From positions 1,504,311 through 1,568,310 of the forward strand of contig CP073759.1 of the NCBI GenBank assembly GCA_018398995.1: a stretch of 64,000 nt of DNA. Reading direction: 5' to 3'. The notes below the pieces were generated by a model. That model saw nothing but the letters and a program-made list of their open reading frames with translations, made no database searches and was not told the DNA's origin. This DNA is from Methylophilaceae bacterium. Its GTDB lineage: Bacteria > Pseudomonadota > Gammaproteobacteria > Burkholderiales > Methylophilaceae. Both the position numbers and the translations under genes were made by a program. Below are positions 18,389-26,140 of the stretch, one piece after another (the stretch's first letter is position 1; each line of letters opens with the position of its first letter).

Positions 18389-18459
18389 CTGCCTGTCCCT
18401 ACGCCAGTATTAACTGGATCAGGTTCATTGGGTCCCTCTAAAAAAGAGATCTCAGGCAG
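18389..18459 (-). promoter_or_regulatory. TPP riboswitch (THI element)
   Basis: On the minus strand the conserved TPP aptamer blocks are present: CTGAGA, ACCC, GAACCTGATC, AGTTAATACTGGCGTAGGGA, closed by a P1 stem of CTGCCT (18454-18459) with AGGCAG (18389-18394). The 100-nt leader to the TTG start has no strong terminator, so control may act on translation initiation. It governs the receptor, YkoF-like and pnuT genes. Confidence 0.95.
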
Positions 18460-18571
18460 TAAAGCCACCCCAAGGCGATTTGATTTTGCAATCAAGCAAG
18501 TATTATACGGTGATTTCCTAGATTAACCTAGTGAGGTTCTGCATACACTCATTGAAAATATGCTATGAAAA

Positions 18572-18597
18572 ACGCCCCAATCTCTCGAAAGGGGCGT
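18572..18597 (-). terminator. Original chromosomal terminator behind the tRNA-Met locus
   Basis: ACGCCCC (18572-18578) pairs with GGGGCGT (18591-18597) around a 12-nt loop; on the minus strand a TTTTT run follows. It directly follows the att repeat at 18605, so before integration it would have ended the tRNA-Met transcript. Confidence 0.8.
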
Positions 18598-18604
18598 CTT
18601 TATT

Positions 18605-18653
18605 TGGTGGTGAAAGAGGGACTTGAACCCTCGACCCCAGGATTATGAATTGC
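18605..18653 (-). repeat. att repeat 1 (tRNA-Met 3' fragment)
   Basis: 49 bp identical to 25970-26018, covering CCA, acceptor 3' strand, T arm and the 3' half of the anticodon arm of tRNA-Met. The intact tRNA at 31072-31148 matches its first 46 bp with two paired differences in the T stem. It marks the junction between element A and the original chromosome. Confidence 0.92.
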
Positions 18654-18707
18654 TTAGTTAAGACAAGAATGCTTGTTAAATATAGCTTACAGCGTGATAT
18701 AAAATTA

Positions 18708-18727
18708 TGTGTAATAAAATGTGTAAC
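18708..18727 (+). promoter_or_regulatory. Candidate integrase arm-type sites, left of element A
   Basis: TGTGTAAT at 18708-18715 and TGTGTAAC at 18720-18727, direct repeats 12 bp apart. Matching TGTGYAAY pairs occur at the other three element ends (25911, 26073, 31013), as expected for arm-binding sites of a lambda-type integrase. Confidence 0.5.
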
Positions 18728-18739
18728 AAAGTGGGGTGG

Positions 18740-18925
18740 CTAATTATTAACTTCTCTATCTTTTACCCATTGCTCAATAGTGCTTAAACGCCACACACTA
18801 GTTCTTTCTGCTAACTTAATTTGTTGAGGGAATTTACCTAACTGTATTAGTTTGTAAATATTGCTTCTACTAATGCCTAACATCACAGCTAACTCTTTAA
18901 TTCTAATATATCTATCAAGTGTCAT
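18740..18925 (-). CDS. AlpA-family transcriptional regulator / excisionase
   Basis: A 61-aa MerR-like winged HTH protein: YIRIKELAVMLGISRSNIYK (recognition helix) then KFPQQIKLAERTSVWRLS and IEQWVKDRE, the AlpA/phage-Cox signature. AlpA proteins activate excision of P4-like elements and can repress or activate the integrase gene. Start chosen at MTLDRYIR, as in the copy of element B; an upstream ATG at 18949 is possible. It sits 87 nt inside the left att repeat, pointing outward. Confidence 0.87.
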   Translation of the reverse strand: MTLDRYIRIKELAVMLGISRSNIYKLIQLGKFPQQIKLAERTSVWRLSTIEQWVKDREVNN

Positions 18926-18975
18926 CGTATATTCTTTCAAAAAACACACAATTTACTATCAATAATCTCTAATTA

Positions 18976-19173
18976 TTAGTAATTATTCAGTTTAGCTAAC
19001 ACTTGATTATTTTGACTGATATTTGCTAAAGCTTTCTGCTTTTTCTGCCTATCGCGTTCAGTTTTTAACTGTATTGATGCACGTTCTTTTTGTTGTTTGA
19101 GTGTGTTGATTTTTGACTGCTGTGGAGTAAGCGGTTTGATTGGTTTTATGGTGGTTATTTCTTGTATGCGCAT
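18976..19173 (-). CDS. Conserved small basic protein of the element, unknown function
   Basis: A 65-aa Lys/Gln-rich, probably helical protein containing IKPLTPQQSKINTLKQQKER and NNQVLAKLN. The gene at 26141-26329 encodes a clear relative (shared IKPLTPQ, LKQQKERA, ER.RQ.KQKA, NNQ..AKLN), also next to alpA. Conservation in both elements supports a real gene. A role in DNA binding or in regulating the element can only be guessed from charge and position. Confidence 0.72.
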   Translation of the reverse strand: MRIQEITTIKPIKPLTPQQSKINTLKQQKERASIQLKTERDRQKKQKALANISQNNQVLAKLNNY

Positions 19174-19270
19174 GTAGTTATTTAGTATTAATCTTTGAAT
19201 TACTTGTCAAACTATAAGTGACATCGTAAAATTATTTTTTAATTAATTACATAAATAGAAATTTGCTTAT

Positions 19271-19960
19271 ATGAAGCTTATCAAAATAATACTAGTTAGC
19301 CTTTTACTAATAGCTAATCACACGGCATCTGCGGAAACCAATCAAAGTAATTTTGGAGGATTTTATGTGGGCGCTGGTGTTGGCGCAGTTAGTGCAGATA
19401 GTAAATACGCTGAAATTTTGAATGGGGAGAAGAGTGGTTATACGTCAAAAATTAAAGCTGAAGGTATCAAAGCAGGAGGATTTGTTGGATTCAATTATGT
19501 AACTACAAAGAATATTTTGTTAGGCATTGAAGCAACTTATAGTTTTTATGGGGCTAATGGCGAAGATTTTGAGAAATTGAATGGTATTGTTAACACTGAT
19601 TATAGTGTTGAGACAAACATAGAACAAAGTGCAGAACTAAAAGCACGATTAGGGTATATATTTAATAACAATCAAACATTAGGCTTCCTAACAGCTGGCT
19701 ACGTAGCAGGTAAAATAGAAACCAAAAACATGACTGTTGATAGTGCCTTTGATCCAAGTGGATCTAATTCACAATGGCAGGATGGATATTTATTGGGTGT
19801 TGGTATTGAACATTTTTTGACTCAAAATATAACTGCTAGAGTTGAGTATAATTATGTTGATTTTAGAACAGAAACATACAGAGAAACAATCTACAATAGT
19901 AATTTTCGCAACAACATCGACATGCACTCAACTCAAATAAGTGTGATGTATCATTTTTAA
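19271..19960 (+). CDS. Outer-membrane beta-barrel protein (OmpW/opacity-type)
   Basis: A 229-aa protein with signal peptide KLIKIILVSLLLIANHTASA and an eight-strand-barrel pattern: FGGFYVGAGVGAVSADS, IKAGGFVGFNYVTTKNILLG, ELKARLGYIFNNNQTLGFLT, LLGVGIEHFLTQNITARVEY, and a C-terminal ISVMYHF with terminal Phe as BAM signal. It is the only forward cargo gene near the left end of element A and has no equivalent in element B. It may alter cell-surface properties, such as phage adsorption, but nothing in the sequence shows this. Confidence 0.82.
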   Translation: MKLIKIILVSLLLIANHTASAETNQSNFGGFYVGAGVGAVSADSKYAEILNGEKSGYTSKIKAEGIKAGGFVGFNYVTTKNILLGIEATYSFYGANGEDFEKLNGIVNTDYSVETNIEQSAELKARLGYIFNNNQTLGFLTAGYVAGKIETKNMTVDSAFDPSGSNSQWQDGYLLGVGIEHFLTQNITARVEYNYVDFRTETYRETIYNSNFRNNIDMHSTQISVMYHF

Positions 19961-20002
19961 GCTTAAATCTTTAGTCTAATTTAACTAAGATTTAAGCGCA
20001 AA

Positions 20003-20086
20003 TTAACTTAAAGACACCTGCACATTAGTAGTTGTTTTTATCGTCTTTGTCACTTCTAATTTAACTTTACATTGATACGTATTCAT
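20003..20086 (-). CDS. Tiny conserved MNTY protein (27 aa)
   Basis: ATG at 20086 with GAGGAG 9 nt upstream; reads MNTYQCKVKLEVTKTIKTTT and ends NVQVSLS. The first 20 residues match the 53-aa protein at 26534-26695 (MNTYKCLVKVEVTKVIKTTK), with the same ribosome-site placement, so the start is conserved across elements. Here it is shorter and may be truncated. Function unknown. Confidence 0.55.
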   Translation of the reverse strand: MNTYQCKVKLEVTKTIKTTTNVQVSLS

Positions 20087-20303
20087 AGCTGTAACTCCTC
20101 AGTCTAAAACTAAACGTTACAGTCTTGTGTGCATTTTTCCTACCTTTAATGCCTCTATTAATCGTCGCCAAACCTCAGCTTAACCTTTTAGTTTAACTTC
20201 AGTAGCAAACAATTCCTACCTCAATATACCTGCCATCAGCTAGTGCAACTGGCGCAAAAAACCAATTAATTATTTCCTTTGTTTTTTCTGCATAAATAAA
20301 AAT

Positions 20304-20603
20304 ATGCAAAATAACAAGACTGAAAAATTAACTAACACTTGGCTTAAAAATAATGGCATTACAGAGAAGCAATTTAATAAGGCAGAAATATGGCAACTAC
20401 AAGCACAAAAGACAGCACACAATTTACTTAAAAACAAAGCAAACTTATTAACAGACGAACAAATACAAAAACTAATGACATTCTGTCAGCTAATGTTTAA
20501 TAGCAAGCAGCGACAAGGCATTACAAAACGAATGACATATGAAGTGATGAATATAGGCGCAAAGATTAGGCGACAAGGATTTAAGGCTAACAAAAGCAGA
20601 TAA
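20304..20603 (+). CDS. Hypothetical protein, 99 aa
   Basis: A basic, helical protein (LTNTWLKNNGITEKQFNKAE; LTDEQIQKLMTFCQLM; KRMTYEVMNIGAKIRRQGFK). No signal peptide or membrane segment. It has no counterpart at the same place in element B, although the sequence just upstream of its start is similar there. It is not recognised as a known family; the positive C terminus would suit nucleic-acid contact. Confidence 0.6.
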   Translation: MQNNKTEKLTNTWLKNNGITEKQFNKAEIWQLQAQKTAHNLLKNKANLLTDEQIQKLMTFCQLMFNSKQRQGITKRMTYEVMNIGAKIRRQGFKANKSR

Positions 20604-20918
20604 GCTACTGCTTGAACAAAGTGCAAAAACGCGAGGTGGAATATAACGGCTAATGCCCTCGCACTCGTTATTCGCTGCTGTAGATGATGAATAACAAATG
20701 AGTAAGTGCCGCAAGTTTACTTGCCAAGCAAATCAATGCTAAAGCGAGTTGTAAGTTTTAATACGATTGTCTTACGTAAAAACTATCTACAGTTGTATAG
20801 CTACACTGAACCAGTTATACAAAGCAACGACGTGTTCTTATTTTTAAACAATAAGACATAGCCGTTGCTTGCTTCCAAAACCAGTCAATTCAAAAAACAA
20901 AACTTAAAAAAATGCTGA
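20604..20918. other. Non-coding stretch of element A
   Basis: No credible frame. It contains an inverted pair ATAACG/CGTTAT around 20644-20672 and ends in the twin hairpins. The composition resembles the longer non-coding stretch at 26696-27258 in element B, without obvious base-by-base similarity. Confidence 0.4.
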
Positions 20919-20963
20919 ACAAAAGCGATAGCTTTTGTGAAAGCAAGCAAGCGTTAGCTTGCT
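20919..20963. repeat. Twin hairpin motif, element A copy
   Basis: Two perfect tetraloop hairpins in series: ACAAAAGC-GATA-GCTTTTGT (20919-20938) and AGCAAGC-GTTA-GCTTGCT (20946-20963), 7 nt apart. The same pair with the same spacing is at 27259-27303 in element B. There is no T tract directly after either stem, so they are not ordinary terminators. Confidence 0.75.
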
Positions 20964-20999
20964 GCTTAAATAATTTTAAATTGGAAGCAACCCTTAAAG

Positions 21000-21491
21000 T
21001 TAAATAAGAATGAAGATTACTAGAACAAAGTAAGCAATCACAAAAAATATAAATGGCGCTGAGGAAAGTGTTGTATTTGAATTTTGATTTTTCTGTTCAA
21101 TTTCTCCAGCATGTTTTAGTGCTTCATCAATTGTATTAAACAATTGATTGTTACAAATAACTTTGCCTAATGCCTCATTTTTTTCAATACCATACTTTTT
21201 AGTCAAAAAAATCTTAAAAGAATCGCTATTTAAATCATAACTGTCCTCTTGCCAATTGCTTGACGAAGCTGTGGTTGGCTTAAGAAGTATTGCAGAAACA
21301 AGAATAAGACCAAAATCAATTATTGTTTGTAACATCAAGCCAACAAATGCCTTTTCTCTCACATCTTTAAAAATAGCCAGAGTATTGTATTGATTCATTT
21401 CATTGTAAGCTGCCCATCCAACTAAAATATAAATTGCCCATATAACACCAACAACCATACCAATAATTGCAAAAATTCTTTTAGTTTCCAT
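21000..21491 (-). CDS. Membrane protein of unknown function
   Basis: A 163-aa protein with three hydrophobic segments: about 7-28 (IFAIIGMVVGVIWAIYILVG), 49-70 (VGLMLQTIIDFGLILVSAIL) and 144-163 (PFIFFVIAYFVLVIFILI). A soluble middle part (about 75-140) includes KIFLTKKYGIEKNEALGKVI and NTIDEALKHA. A good ribosome site (GGGAGGG) precedes the ATG. It lies between the twin hairpins and the recombinase in A but not in B, so it is cargo. No family recognised. Confidence 0.68.
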   Translation of the reverse strand: METKRIFAIIGMVVGVIWAIYILVGWAAYNEMNQYNTLAIFKDVREKAFVGLMLQTIIDFGLILVSAILLKPTTASSSNWQEDSYDLNSDSFKIFLTKKYGIEKNEALGKVICNNQLFNTIDEALKHAGEIEQKNQNSNTTLSSAPFIFFVIAYFVLVIFILI

Positions 21492-21717
21492 TTGTGTCCC
21501 TCCCTTATTAATATTTCATTTCAAGCATACTATCAAATTTAAACACTAAACCAAAGCTAATACATAATATCTTTGTTTTCAAGTCTTATATCAAGCTAAA
21601 TAGTTGATTATTGGTATAAAAATGCAATTACTAAACACTTGGCAAAAACTGGTAGGAATTATAAACATAAGAAATTATGCTGCAGTTATTGATAAACATT
21701 GGTTTAAGAGGCGGAAA

Positions 21718-22320
21718 ATGAAACAAGCACGAGTATTAAACGAAAAGGAATTAAACGCATTATTTAGATATGTAGCCACACGCAAATACGCAGCACGCGA
21801 TAGAGCTATTTTGGCATGCACATATTTTGGTGGCATGCGTATTGGTGAGGTTGCAGCTTTACGCATAAAAGACATCTTAGCTGCAGATGGCACAATTAAA
21901 CTTGAGATTAACTTAACAGCTGAACAGACAAAAGGCAAATACGGTAGGACTGTAGTATTAGCAGAAAAGCTACGTAAAGAGCTGATGGATTACTTACTGA
22001 CGCGCTTTAGTAAAGCTGAGCTGATTGCAATTACTTACAGCGATTTAGCCAACAAAGCATTATTTACTACTCAGAAAAACGATAACGGGTTTACTGCAAA
22101 CACACTGACTTACACAATACACATGCTATATAAAGACGCTGGCTTTTTGGATGGTGCAAGTAGCCATAGTGGTAGACGTAGTTTTTTAACACATTTATCC
22201 ACTAAGTCAGTGCCGCTTAAAGTGCTGATGGAGCTTGCGGGGCATAGACAAGCGCAAACGACAATGCGCTATATTAATGTGACGCAGGATATGAAACGTG
22301 CGGCTGTTGCTTTGTTGTAA
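21718..22320 (+). CDS. FimB-sized tyrosine recombinase (catalytic domain only)
   Basis: A 200-aa tyrosine recombinase starting MKQARVLNEKELNALFRYVA. The full catalytic set is present: Arg41 (GGMRIGEVAAL), Lys72 (EQTKGKYGR), His150 and Arg153 (SSHSGRRSF), His176 (ELAGHRQAQ) and Tyr185 (TMRYINVT). The N-terminal core-binding domain of larger integrases is missing, as in FimB/FimE inversion enzymes. The ATG at 21718 matches the start of the relative at 27481-28077; an open frame to 21604 is not conserved. It probably acts on sites within the element rather than on tRNA-Met. Confidence 0.87.
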   Translation: MKQARVLNEKELNALFRYVATRKYAARDRAILACTYFGGMRIGEVAALRIKDILAADGTIKLEINLTAEQTKGKYGRTVVLAEKLRKELMDYLLTRFSKAELIAITYSDLANKALFTTQKNDNGFTANTLTYTIHMLYKDAGFLDGASSHSGRRSFLTHLSTKSVPLKVLMELAGHRQAQTTMRYINVTQDMKRAAVALL

Positions 22321-22349
22321 CAATCTAATCATGCAAGAAATAAATTTTA

Positions 22350-22994
22350 CTATTTGTATTTGTCAACCTTTGCTTTGTTGGATTTTTTAATAGCATTTAC
22401 ATAAGCATTGCACCTATCTTTTCCCCTTAAATACCTAACTCCACCACCCTCTTCAGGTATATCTATTCTAACAACTGTAACAGTACCTGCAACCACTTCT
22501 TCATCTGTGGCTGTATATGGTTTATGCAGTGCTAACAATAACTCAATAGTTTTGCTAGGCCCTTCATTTTTTTCGCATTCGTTTGTAATGTTATTGGGAG
22601 CATACCAATCCATATCTAAAAGTTGTGAGGCATTATTTGAAGATGAATTATTGGCTGATTTTGAAGGCGTATTAACGTCTTTTTTGTCATTACTGCAAGA
22701 ATGCCAATCTTTCTCATATTCAGCTTGCCCCTCTTTTCCATAGCACCATCCAGCAGCAGTAATTTTTTCGAACATAGAGTCACGCTCTCTGCATGCTTGG
22801 ATAGTATTAGAATCATCGCCACTACCACCCCTGCACCTATCTTGCAATTGCCTATATTCTCCAATCATAGCTCTAACATCAATCCTATCATCAGACTTTT
22901 CTGCTTGGTTTTGTTCTGCCTTTTTTCCACATCCTATTATTAGCAAAGAAAAAAATATCCAAATTAGATTCAAATAATATTGTTTTTTTAACAA
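22350..22994 (-). CDS. Putative lipoprotein, element A cargo
   Basis: Start taken as the TTG at 22994, with AAGGAG 7 nt upstream, giving a lipoprotein signal ending LLIIGCGKK (Cys acylation). The mature part is polar and Ser/Asn-rich with several cysteines (DRCRGGSG, IQACRERD, GWCYGKEG, WHSCSND, NECEKNEG, KDRCNAY), likely disulfide-bonded in the periplasm. It converges on the recombinase gene, with 29 nt between the stops. No family recognised. Confidence 0.65.
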   Translation of the reverse strand: MLKKQYYLNLIWIFFSLLIIGCGKKAEQNQAEKSDDRIDVRAMIGEYRQLQDRCRGGSGDDSNTIQACRERDSMFEKITAAGWCYGKEGQAEYEKDWHSCSNDKKDVNTPSKSANNSSSNNASQLLDMDWYAPNNITNECEKNEGPSKTIELLLALHKPYTATDEEVVAGTVTVVRIDIPEEGGGVRYLRGKDRCNAYVNAIKKSNKAKVDKYK

Positions 22995-23045
22995 TTTCAA
23001 TCTCCTTGTAAAAATCACAGCATATATGCATACAATTATCTACCT

Positions 23046-23105
23046 ACAATGCGCTAAATCAGCGTTACTAGTGATATGAAACGGGCTGCTGTTGAATTAG
23101 TTTAG
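23046..23105 (+). pseudogene. C-terminal fragment of a third recombinase copy
   Basis: In frame this stretch reads T-M-R-stop-ISVTSDMKRAAVELV-stop, matching the last 20 codons of the FimB-sized recombinases (B copy: YIDVTADMKRAAVELV). The tyrosine codon is replaced by TAA. No upstream part of the gene remains. It overlaps the end of the Sel1 gene and lies behind the lipoprotein gene. Confidence 0.78.
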
Positions 23106-23596
23106 CTGCCGCAACCTTTATAGTTTTTAGCTACACATTCACGTGCAAGTTTTTGTGCTTCAGTTAATTGTTGAGGGGTAAGTTTTTTAGCTACTAAATC
23201 TCTATTAGCAATTGACAGTTTAGTGCCTTGTGCACCCGATAAGTTATACCACATATGCGCCAAAGTGTAATCCTGTGTAACACCTCGTCCAAAATAATAC
23301 ATATCACCCAACATATGTTGTGCTTGAGCAAGTCCTTGTTGAGCAGCTAACATAAATAACTTAACAGCTTCCGCATAATCTTGCGTAACGCCTTGTCCAA
23401 AAATATACAAAGTACCCAACATATATTGTGCAAAAGCATCTCCTTTCAATGCATGCGGCTTAAATATCTTAGCTGCTCGCGCATAGTCGCCGTCTAAAAC
23501 AGCATTTTCACCATCATCTGTACTATCTGCTGCATAGACGTTTATACTCATAAAAACTGTTATCACAAAAAATATTATTATTCTCTTCATAGTCAT
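23102..23596 (-). CDS. Sel1-repeat protein, secreted
   Basis: A 164-aa protein with signal peptide KRIIIFFVITVFMSINVYA and about three Sel1-type repeats: ARAAKIFKPHALKGDAFAQY, MLGTLYIFGQGVTQDYAEAV, MLGDMYYFGRGVTQDYTLAH, and the closing MWYNLSGAQGTKLSI. The C terminus (LTEAQKLARECVAKNYKGC) is also found as a fragment right behind its start. Sel1 repeats mediate protein contacts. Periplasmic location is inferred from the signal peptide. Cargo of element A only. Confidence 0.83.
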   Translation of the reverse strand: MTMKRIIIFFVITVFMSINVYAADSTDDGENAVLDGDYARAAKIFKPHALKGDAFAQYMLGTLYIFGQGVTQDYAEAVKLFMLAAQQGLAQAQHMLGDMYYFGRGVTQDYTLAHMWYNLSGAQGTKLSIANRDLVAKKLTPQQLTEAQKLARECVAKNYKGCGS

Positions 23597-23661
23597 TTGT
23601 TTATTCTACAATTCTTAAAATTTTTAGCTAAGCTCTCACGTGCAAGTTTTTGTATGGCTTT
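23593..23661 (-). pseudogene. C-terminal fragment of a second Sel1-type gene
   Basis: On the minus strand the frame reads AIQKLARESLAKNFKNCRIN and stops, matching AQKLARECVAKNYKGC at the end of the neighbouring Sel1 protein. Nothing of the rest of a gene is left upstream. It suggests a former tandem array of related cargo genes, reduced by deletion. Confidence 0.68.
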
Positions 23662-23831
23662 AGGTTTTTAGGATTTAATATTTATTAAAATATAACTCAA
23701 ACACTGTTTTACTTTGCCTCATCTTATGCAGCATTCTGCATTCAATTGCTAATTGTAAATATGATATTGAACTTATTTCACTCTGTTTGCAAATAGTAAA
23801 TACAGTAAACTGTGCAAAATTTTAACGTGTA

Positions 23832-24434
23832 TCACCTTCCGTCTTTCATTAACTTAGCCAACATAGCCTTTAGCTTAATTCCGTCTGCACTTTCACTAAA
23901 AGTCTTTTGTTCAGCCACAATCTTATCTAATGCTGTTTGTAATACAATCCTTTTAATATCCTCTTTGCTAGTTTTTGCGCTAGCACCTTCCGTTAGCTTG
24001 TGTACACTTCTGCTAGTAACTAAACGTGGCACTTGGTTTATTAATCCAAGTACCCCAAACACCCCAAATGCATCTCTATCCAACCAAAACTTATCAGCCT
24101 CGTTTTTTGTAATATAAGCCTGCAAATGTGCTAGTGCAGCGTCATATTCTGCACTAGCCAATACACGTAAATTTTTTGCACTATTTACTGTAACTGTTTT
24201 TTCTGCACGTATAGTCAGTAAATCAGCACGTTTTAGCATTGCCTCGTAGTCTGCTAGTGCTGTTGGCTTTACTTCAAAAAACTTACGTCTAGCAAGTTCT
24301 TCATTCCAAAGTCGTTCATATTCAACCAAACCGTCCAAACCTAATACATTTTCTAAATCTCGTAAGCTAACAGCTTTGCCTGCGTCCAGCTTAGCTATGA
24401 GCTTTTCTAGTTTTGTTTTGTTTAGCTGACGCAT
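23832..24434 (-). CDS. Conserved element protein, 200 aa, unknown function
   Basis: A soluble, mostly helical protein. Its N-terminal half (KTKLEKLIAKLDAGKAVSLR, LVEYERLWNEELARRKFFEV, ALADYEAMLKRADLLTIRAE) has the same spacing pattern as the 138-aa protein at 28252-28668 (KTERLQQRIQQLKDGEDVAI, STWREHLAQRKTDALAKSEY), which holds the same place in element B. The C-terminal part (about 110-200) is unique to this copy. A terminase-small-subunit-like or DNA-packaging role is possible but unproven. Confidence 0.65.
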   Translation of the reverse strand: MRQLNKTKLEKLIAKLDAGKAVSLRDLENVLGLDGLVEYERLWNEELARRKFFEVKPTALADYEAMLKRADLLTIRAEKTVTVNSAKNLRVLASAEYDAALAHLQAYITKNEADKFWLDRDAFGVFGVLGLINQVPRLVTSRSVHKLTEGASAKTSKEDIKRIVLQTALDKIVAEQKTFSESADGIKLKAMLAKLMKDGR

Positions 24435-24564
24435 AGATTAATTTAGACGTAGAAATAATAAACAATATACTCCTATAGCTTGCGCTTGGCTGTCAAATTA
24501 CTATTTTTTGATAGTTTGGCTGGTGTGAGTATATGGACAGAAATTTATTTGCTTTTTTTGACGC

Positions 24565-25839
24565 TTATTTTTTGTCTTCTTCATCTTCACTTTTACTCAA
24601 TACTTCAAGCGCGCGTTCTTTTTCAGCTTTTAGTTTCTCGTAATCAGTGCCACTTAACTTATCTGCATACATACGTGCAGTGATGTGTGCATAATGTTTT
24701 CTAATCATTTCAACGCTAGTGCCCATTTGTTTTTCTAGTGTAAATACATCAATGTCTTCGTACAGCAAAGCAAATGTGGCGTAGGTGTGACGTAAGCTGT
24801 ACAAACTTCTGTTTGTGCCTGTTCTTCTATCAATTAGTAAATCACTATCACGCATTAGTATTTCAAAAGTTTGCGACAAATTTTTAGTGCGTGTGCCATC
24901 ACTTAGCCTAAACACGTACTTGTCTATACCACCTTCCATCAATTCCTCAAATGTTAAATGTCGTATGTCTTCGCTTCTGCTGTGTATGCGCTTAAAGTAT
25001 GCAATACAATTCCTACGTGCTACAAGCTCTCTTTGCTTTGTTTTTCCATCAACGCTTAGCATCAATGCTTGCTTGCCGTTTTTGTTGTGCCAACTCAAAT
25101 GCTTCCATTTAAGTCCATAACTTTCAGTTCCGTGTCTCATACCTGTGTTAGCTAATATCAACACATAGTCCCGTAGCAATTCACGCATTTCAATACTTTT
25201 TTGTCTTTTGCCCTCAAACTCGTTAACCCACGTGCGCATAAACTCAATCAAGTATCTATACTCATCTAATGTAAAGTCGCTGCGTCTAGTACCTTTTTCG
25301 CCTTTATTAATAAGCTGTGGGATTTGCGCTTTGCTCATATAGTTGTGCAGCATCGCCTCATCAAATATTTTATTAAGTGCTGAGTTATGTGTGCTGATGG
25401 TGCTTGCTTTTGCTTTGTGTCCAATCTTTTCATCACGCCAAATTGCGTATTGATGGATTAATTGATAAGTGATGTTGGTAATGTTGTGATTACCAAAAAA
25501 CGGGATAAGGTAATTGTTGGTAACACGTATGTAATCTTCATATACTTTTTTACCTTGTTTAGCATCTAACTGCACTCGCATTTTATTGTTAGCTAAACGT
25601 GCGACAGCATCGAAGCGTTTGCTGATGATAGGCATATTATCTTTATGCCTAACTTTGGCTACAACGTATGCTTCTTCTGCTACAGCTTTGGCTTCTTTCA
25701 AATCTTTTTCTTTAGTGCTTTGCCTTAACCATCTATTACCAATCTTAAAACGCATTTGCCAAGCACTGCTGTGACTACGCTTAGTTAGCGTAATTTTGCC
25801 ATCTAATATTTGTATAGAATTAGCTGATAATTGTGCCAT
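24565..25839 (-). CDS. int: Site-specific integrase (tyrosine recombinase), element A
   Basis: A 424-aa integrase with an N-terminal arm-binding region (about 1-65), core-binding domain (about 75-175) and catalytic domain. Catalytic residues: Arg235 (NTGMRHGTES), Lys268, Arg350 (LYSLRHTYATFAL) and nucleophile Tyr383 (IRKHYAHIT). The usual HxxR histidine is Tyr and the LGH block is MGTS, as in a known class of tRNA-targeting integrases. Nearly identical to the product of 29667-30941. Its start is 130 nt from the att repeat at 25970, so it should act on the tRNA-Met site. Confidence 0.94.
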   Translation of the reverse strand: MAQLSANSIQILDGKITLTKRSHSSAWQMRFKIGNRWLRQSTKEKDLKEAKAVAEEAYVVAKVRHKDNMPIISKRFDAVARLANNKMRVQLDAKQGKKVYEDYIRVTNNYLIPFFGNHNITNITYQLIHQYAIWRDEKIGHKAKASTISTHNSALNKIFDEAMLHNYMSKAQIPQLINKGEKGTRRSDFTLDEYRYLIEFMRTWVNEFEGKRQKSIEMRELLRDYVLILANTGMRHGTESYGLKWKHLSWHNKNGKQALMLSVDGKTKQRELVARRNCIAYFKRIHSRSEDIRHLTFEELMEGGIDKYVFRLSDGTRTKNLSQTFEILMRDSDLLIDRRTGTNRSLYSLRHTYATFALLYEDIDVFTLEKQMGTSVEMIRKHYAHITARMYADKLSGTDYEKLKAEKERALEVLSKSEDEEDKK

Positions 25840-25910
25840 TTAGTAAAAATACGTGATTAAAAGTTATGATATTAACTATGCGCTTTTATGAGAAAAAGAA
25901 CAACAAGAAA

Positions 25911-25929
25911 TGTGTAATGAGTGTGCAAC
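25911..25929 (+). promoter_or_regulatory. Candidate integrase arm-type sites, right of element A
   Basis: TGTGTAAT at 25911-25918 and TGTGCAAC at 25922-25929, 11 bp apart, between the integrase start and the att repeat. Confidence 0.5.
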
Positions 25930-25937
25930 AAAGAAAA

Positions 25938-25965
25938 ACGGGACTTACATCGCTGTAAGCCCCGT
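25938..25965 (-). terminator. Element-borne tRNA terminator, element A
   Basis: ACGGG-A-CTTACA, loop TCGC, TGTAAG-C-CCCGT, followed on the minus strand by TTTTTCTTTG. It sits 4 nt beyond the tRNA CCA of att repeat 2, so when element A was the only one present it would have ended the tRNA-Met transcript. Confidence 0.82.
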
Positions 25966-25969
25966 AAAA

Positions 25970-26018
25970 TGGTGGTGAAAGAGGGACTTGAACCCTCGAC
26001 CCCAGGATTATGAATTGC
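25970..26018 (-). repeat. att repeat 2 (tRNA-Met 3' fragment)
   Basis: 49 bp identical to att repeat 1, forming the junction of elements A and B. Recombination with the intact tRNA would release B; recombination with att repeat 1 would release A. Confidence 0.92.
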
Positions 26019-26072
26019 GAATACTAGTAATAAGTCTTTAATTAAATTGACTTAAAAGTGATTATTAAATGG

Positions 26073-26092
26073 TGTGTAATAGAATGTGTAAT
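26073..26092 (+). promoter_or_regulatory. Candidate integrase arm-type sites, left of element B
   Basis: TGTGTAAT at 26073-26080 and again at 26085-26092, 12 bp apart, the same spacing as at 18708-18727. Confidence 0.5.
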
Positions 26093-26140
26093 GAATAATC
26101 AAGTATTATGCAGTAATATACATGCAGAAAAAACGCACAA

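Larger units (their letters stand above)
18605..25969. mobile_element. Integrative element A in tRNA-Met
   Basis: A 7.4-kb element between two identical 49-bp tRNA-Met 3'-end repeats (18605-18653 and 25970-26018). Contents in order: AlpA-like gene, 65-aa basic protein, outer-membrane barrel, tiny MNTY protein, 99-aa protein, twin hairpins, membrane protein, FimB-sized recombinase, lipoprotein, recombinase fragment, Sel1 protein and fragment, 200-aa conserved protein, integrase and tRNA terminator. Base composition is more AT-rich than the flanks. No replication, relaxase or virion genes are recognisable. Confidence 0.88.

Noticed and set aside
18605-18653. A second functional tRNA gene at the att repeats
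   Set aside because: Only the 3' part is present; the 5' half (acceptor, D arm, anticodon) is missing at both 18605 and 25970.
20919-20963. Twin hairpins as integron attC sites
   Set aside because: GTTA occurs in the loop, but there is no proper RYYYAAC/GTTRRRY pair at stem ends and no IntI-type recombinase.
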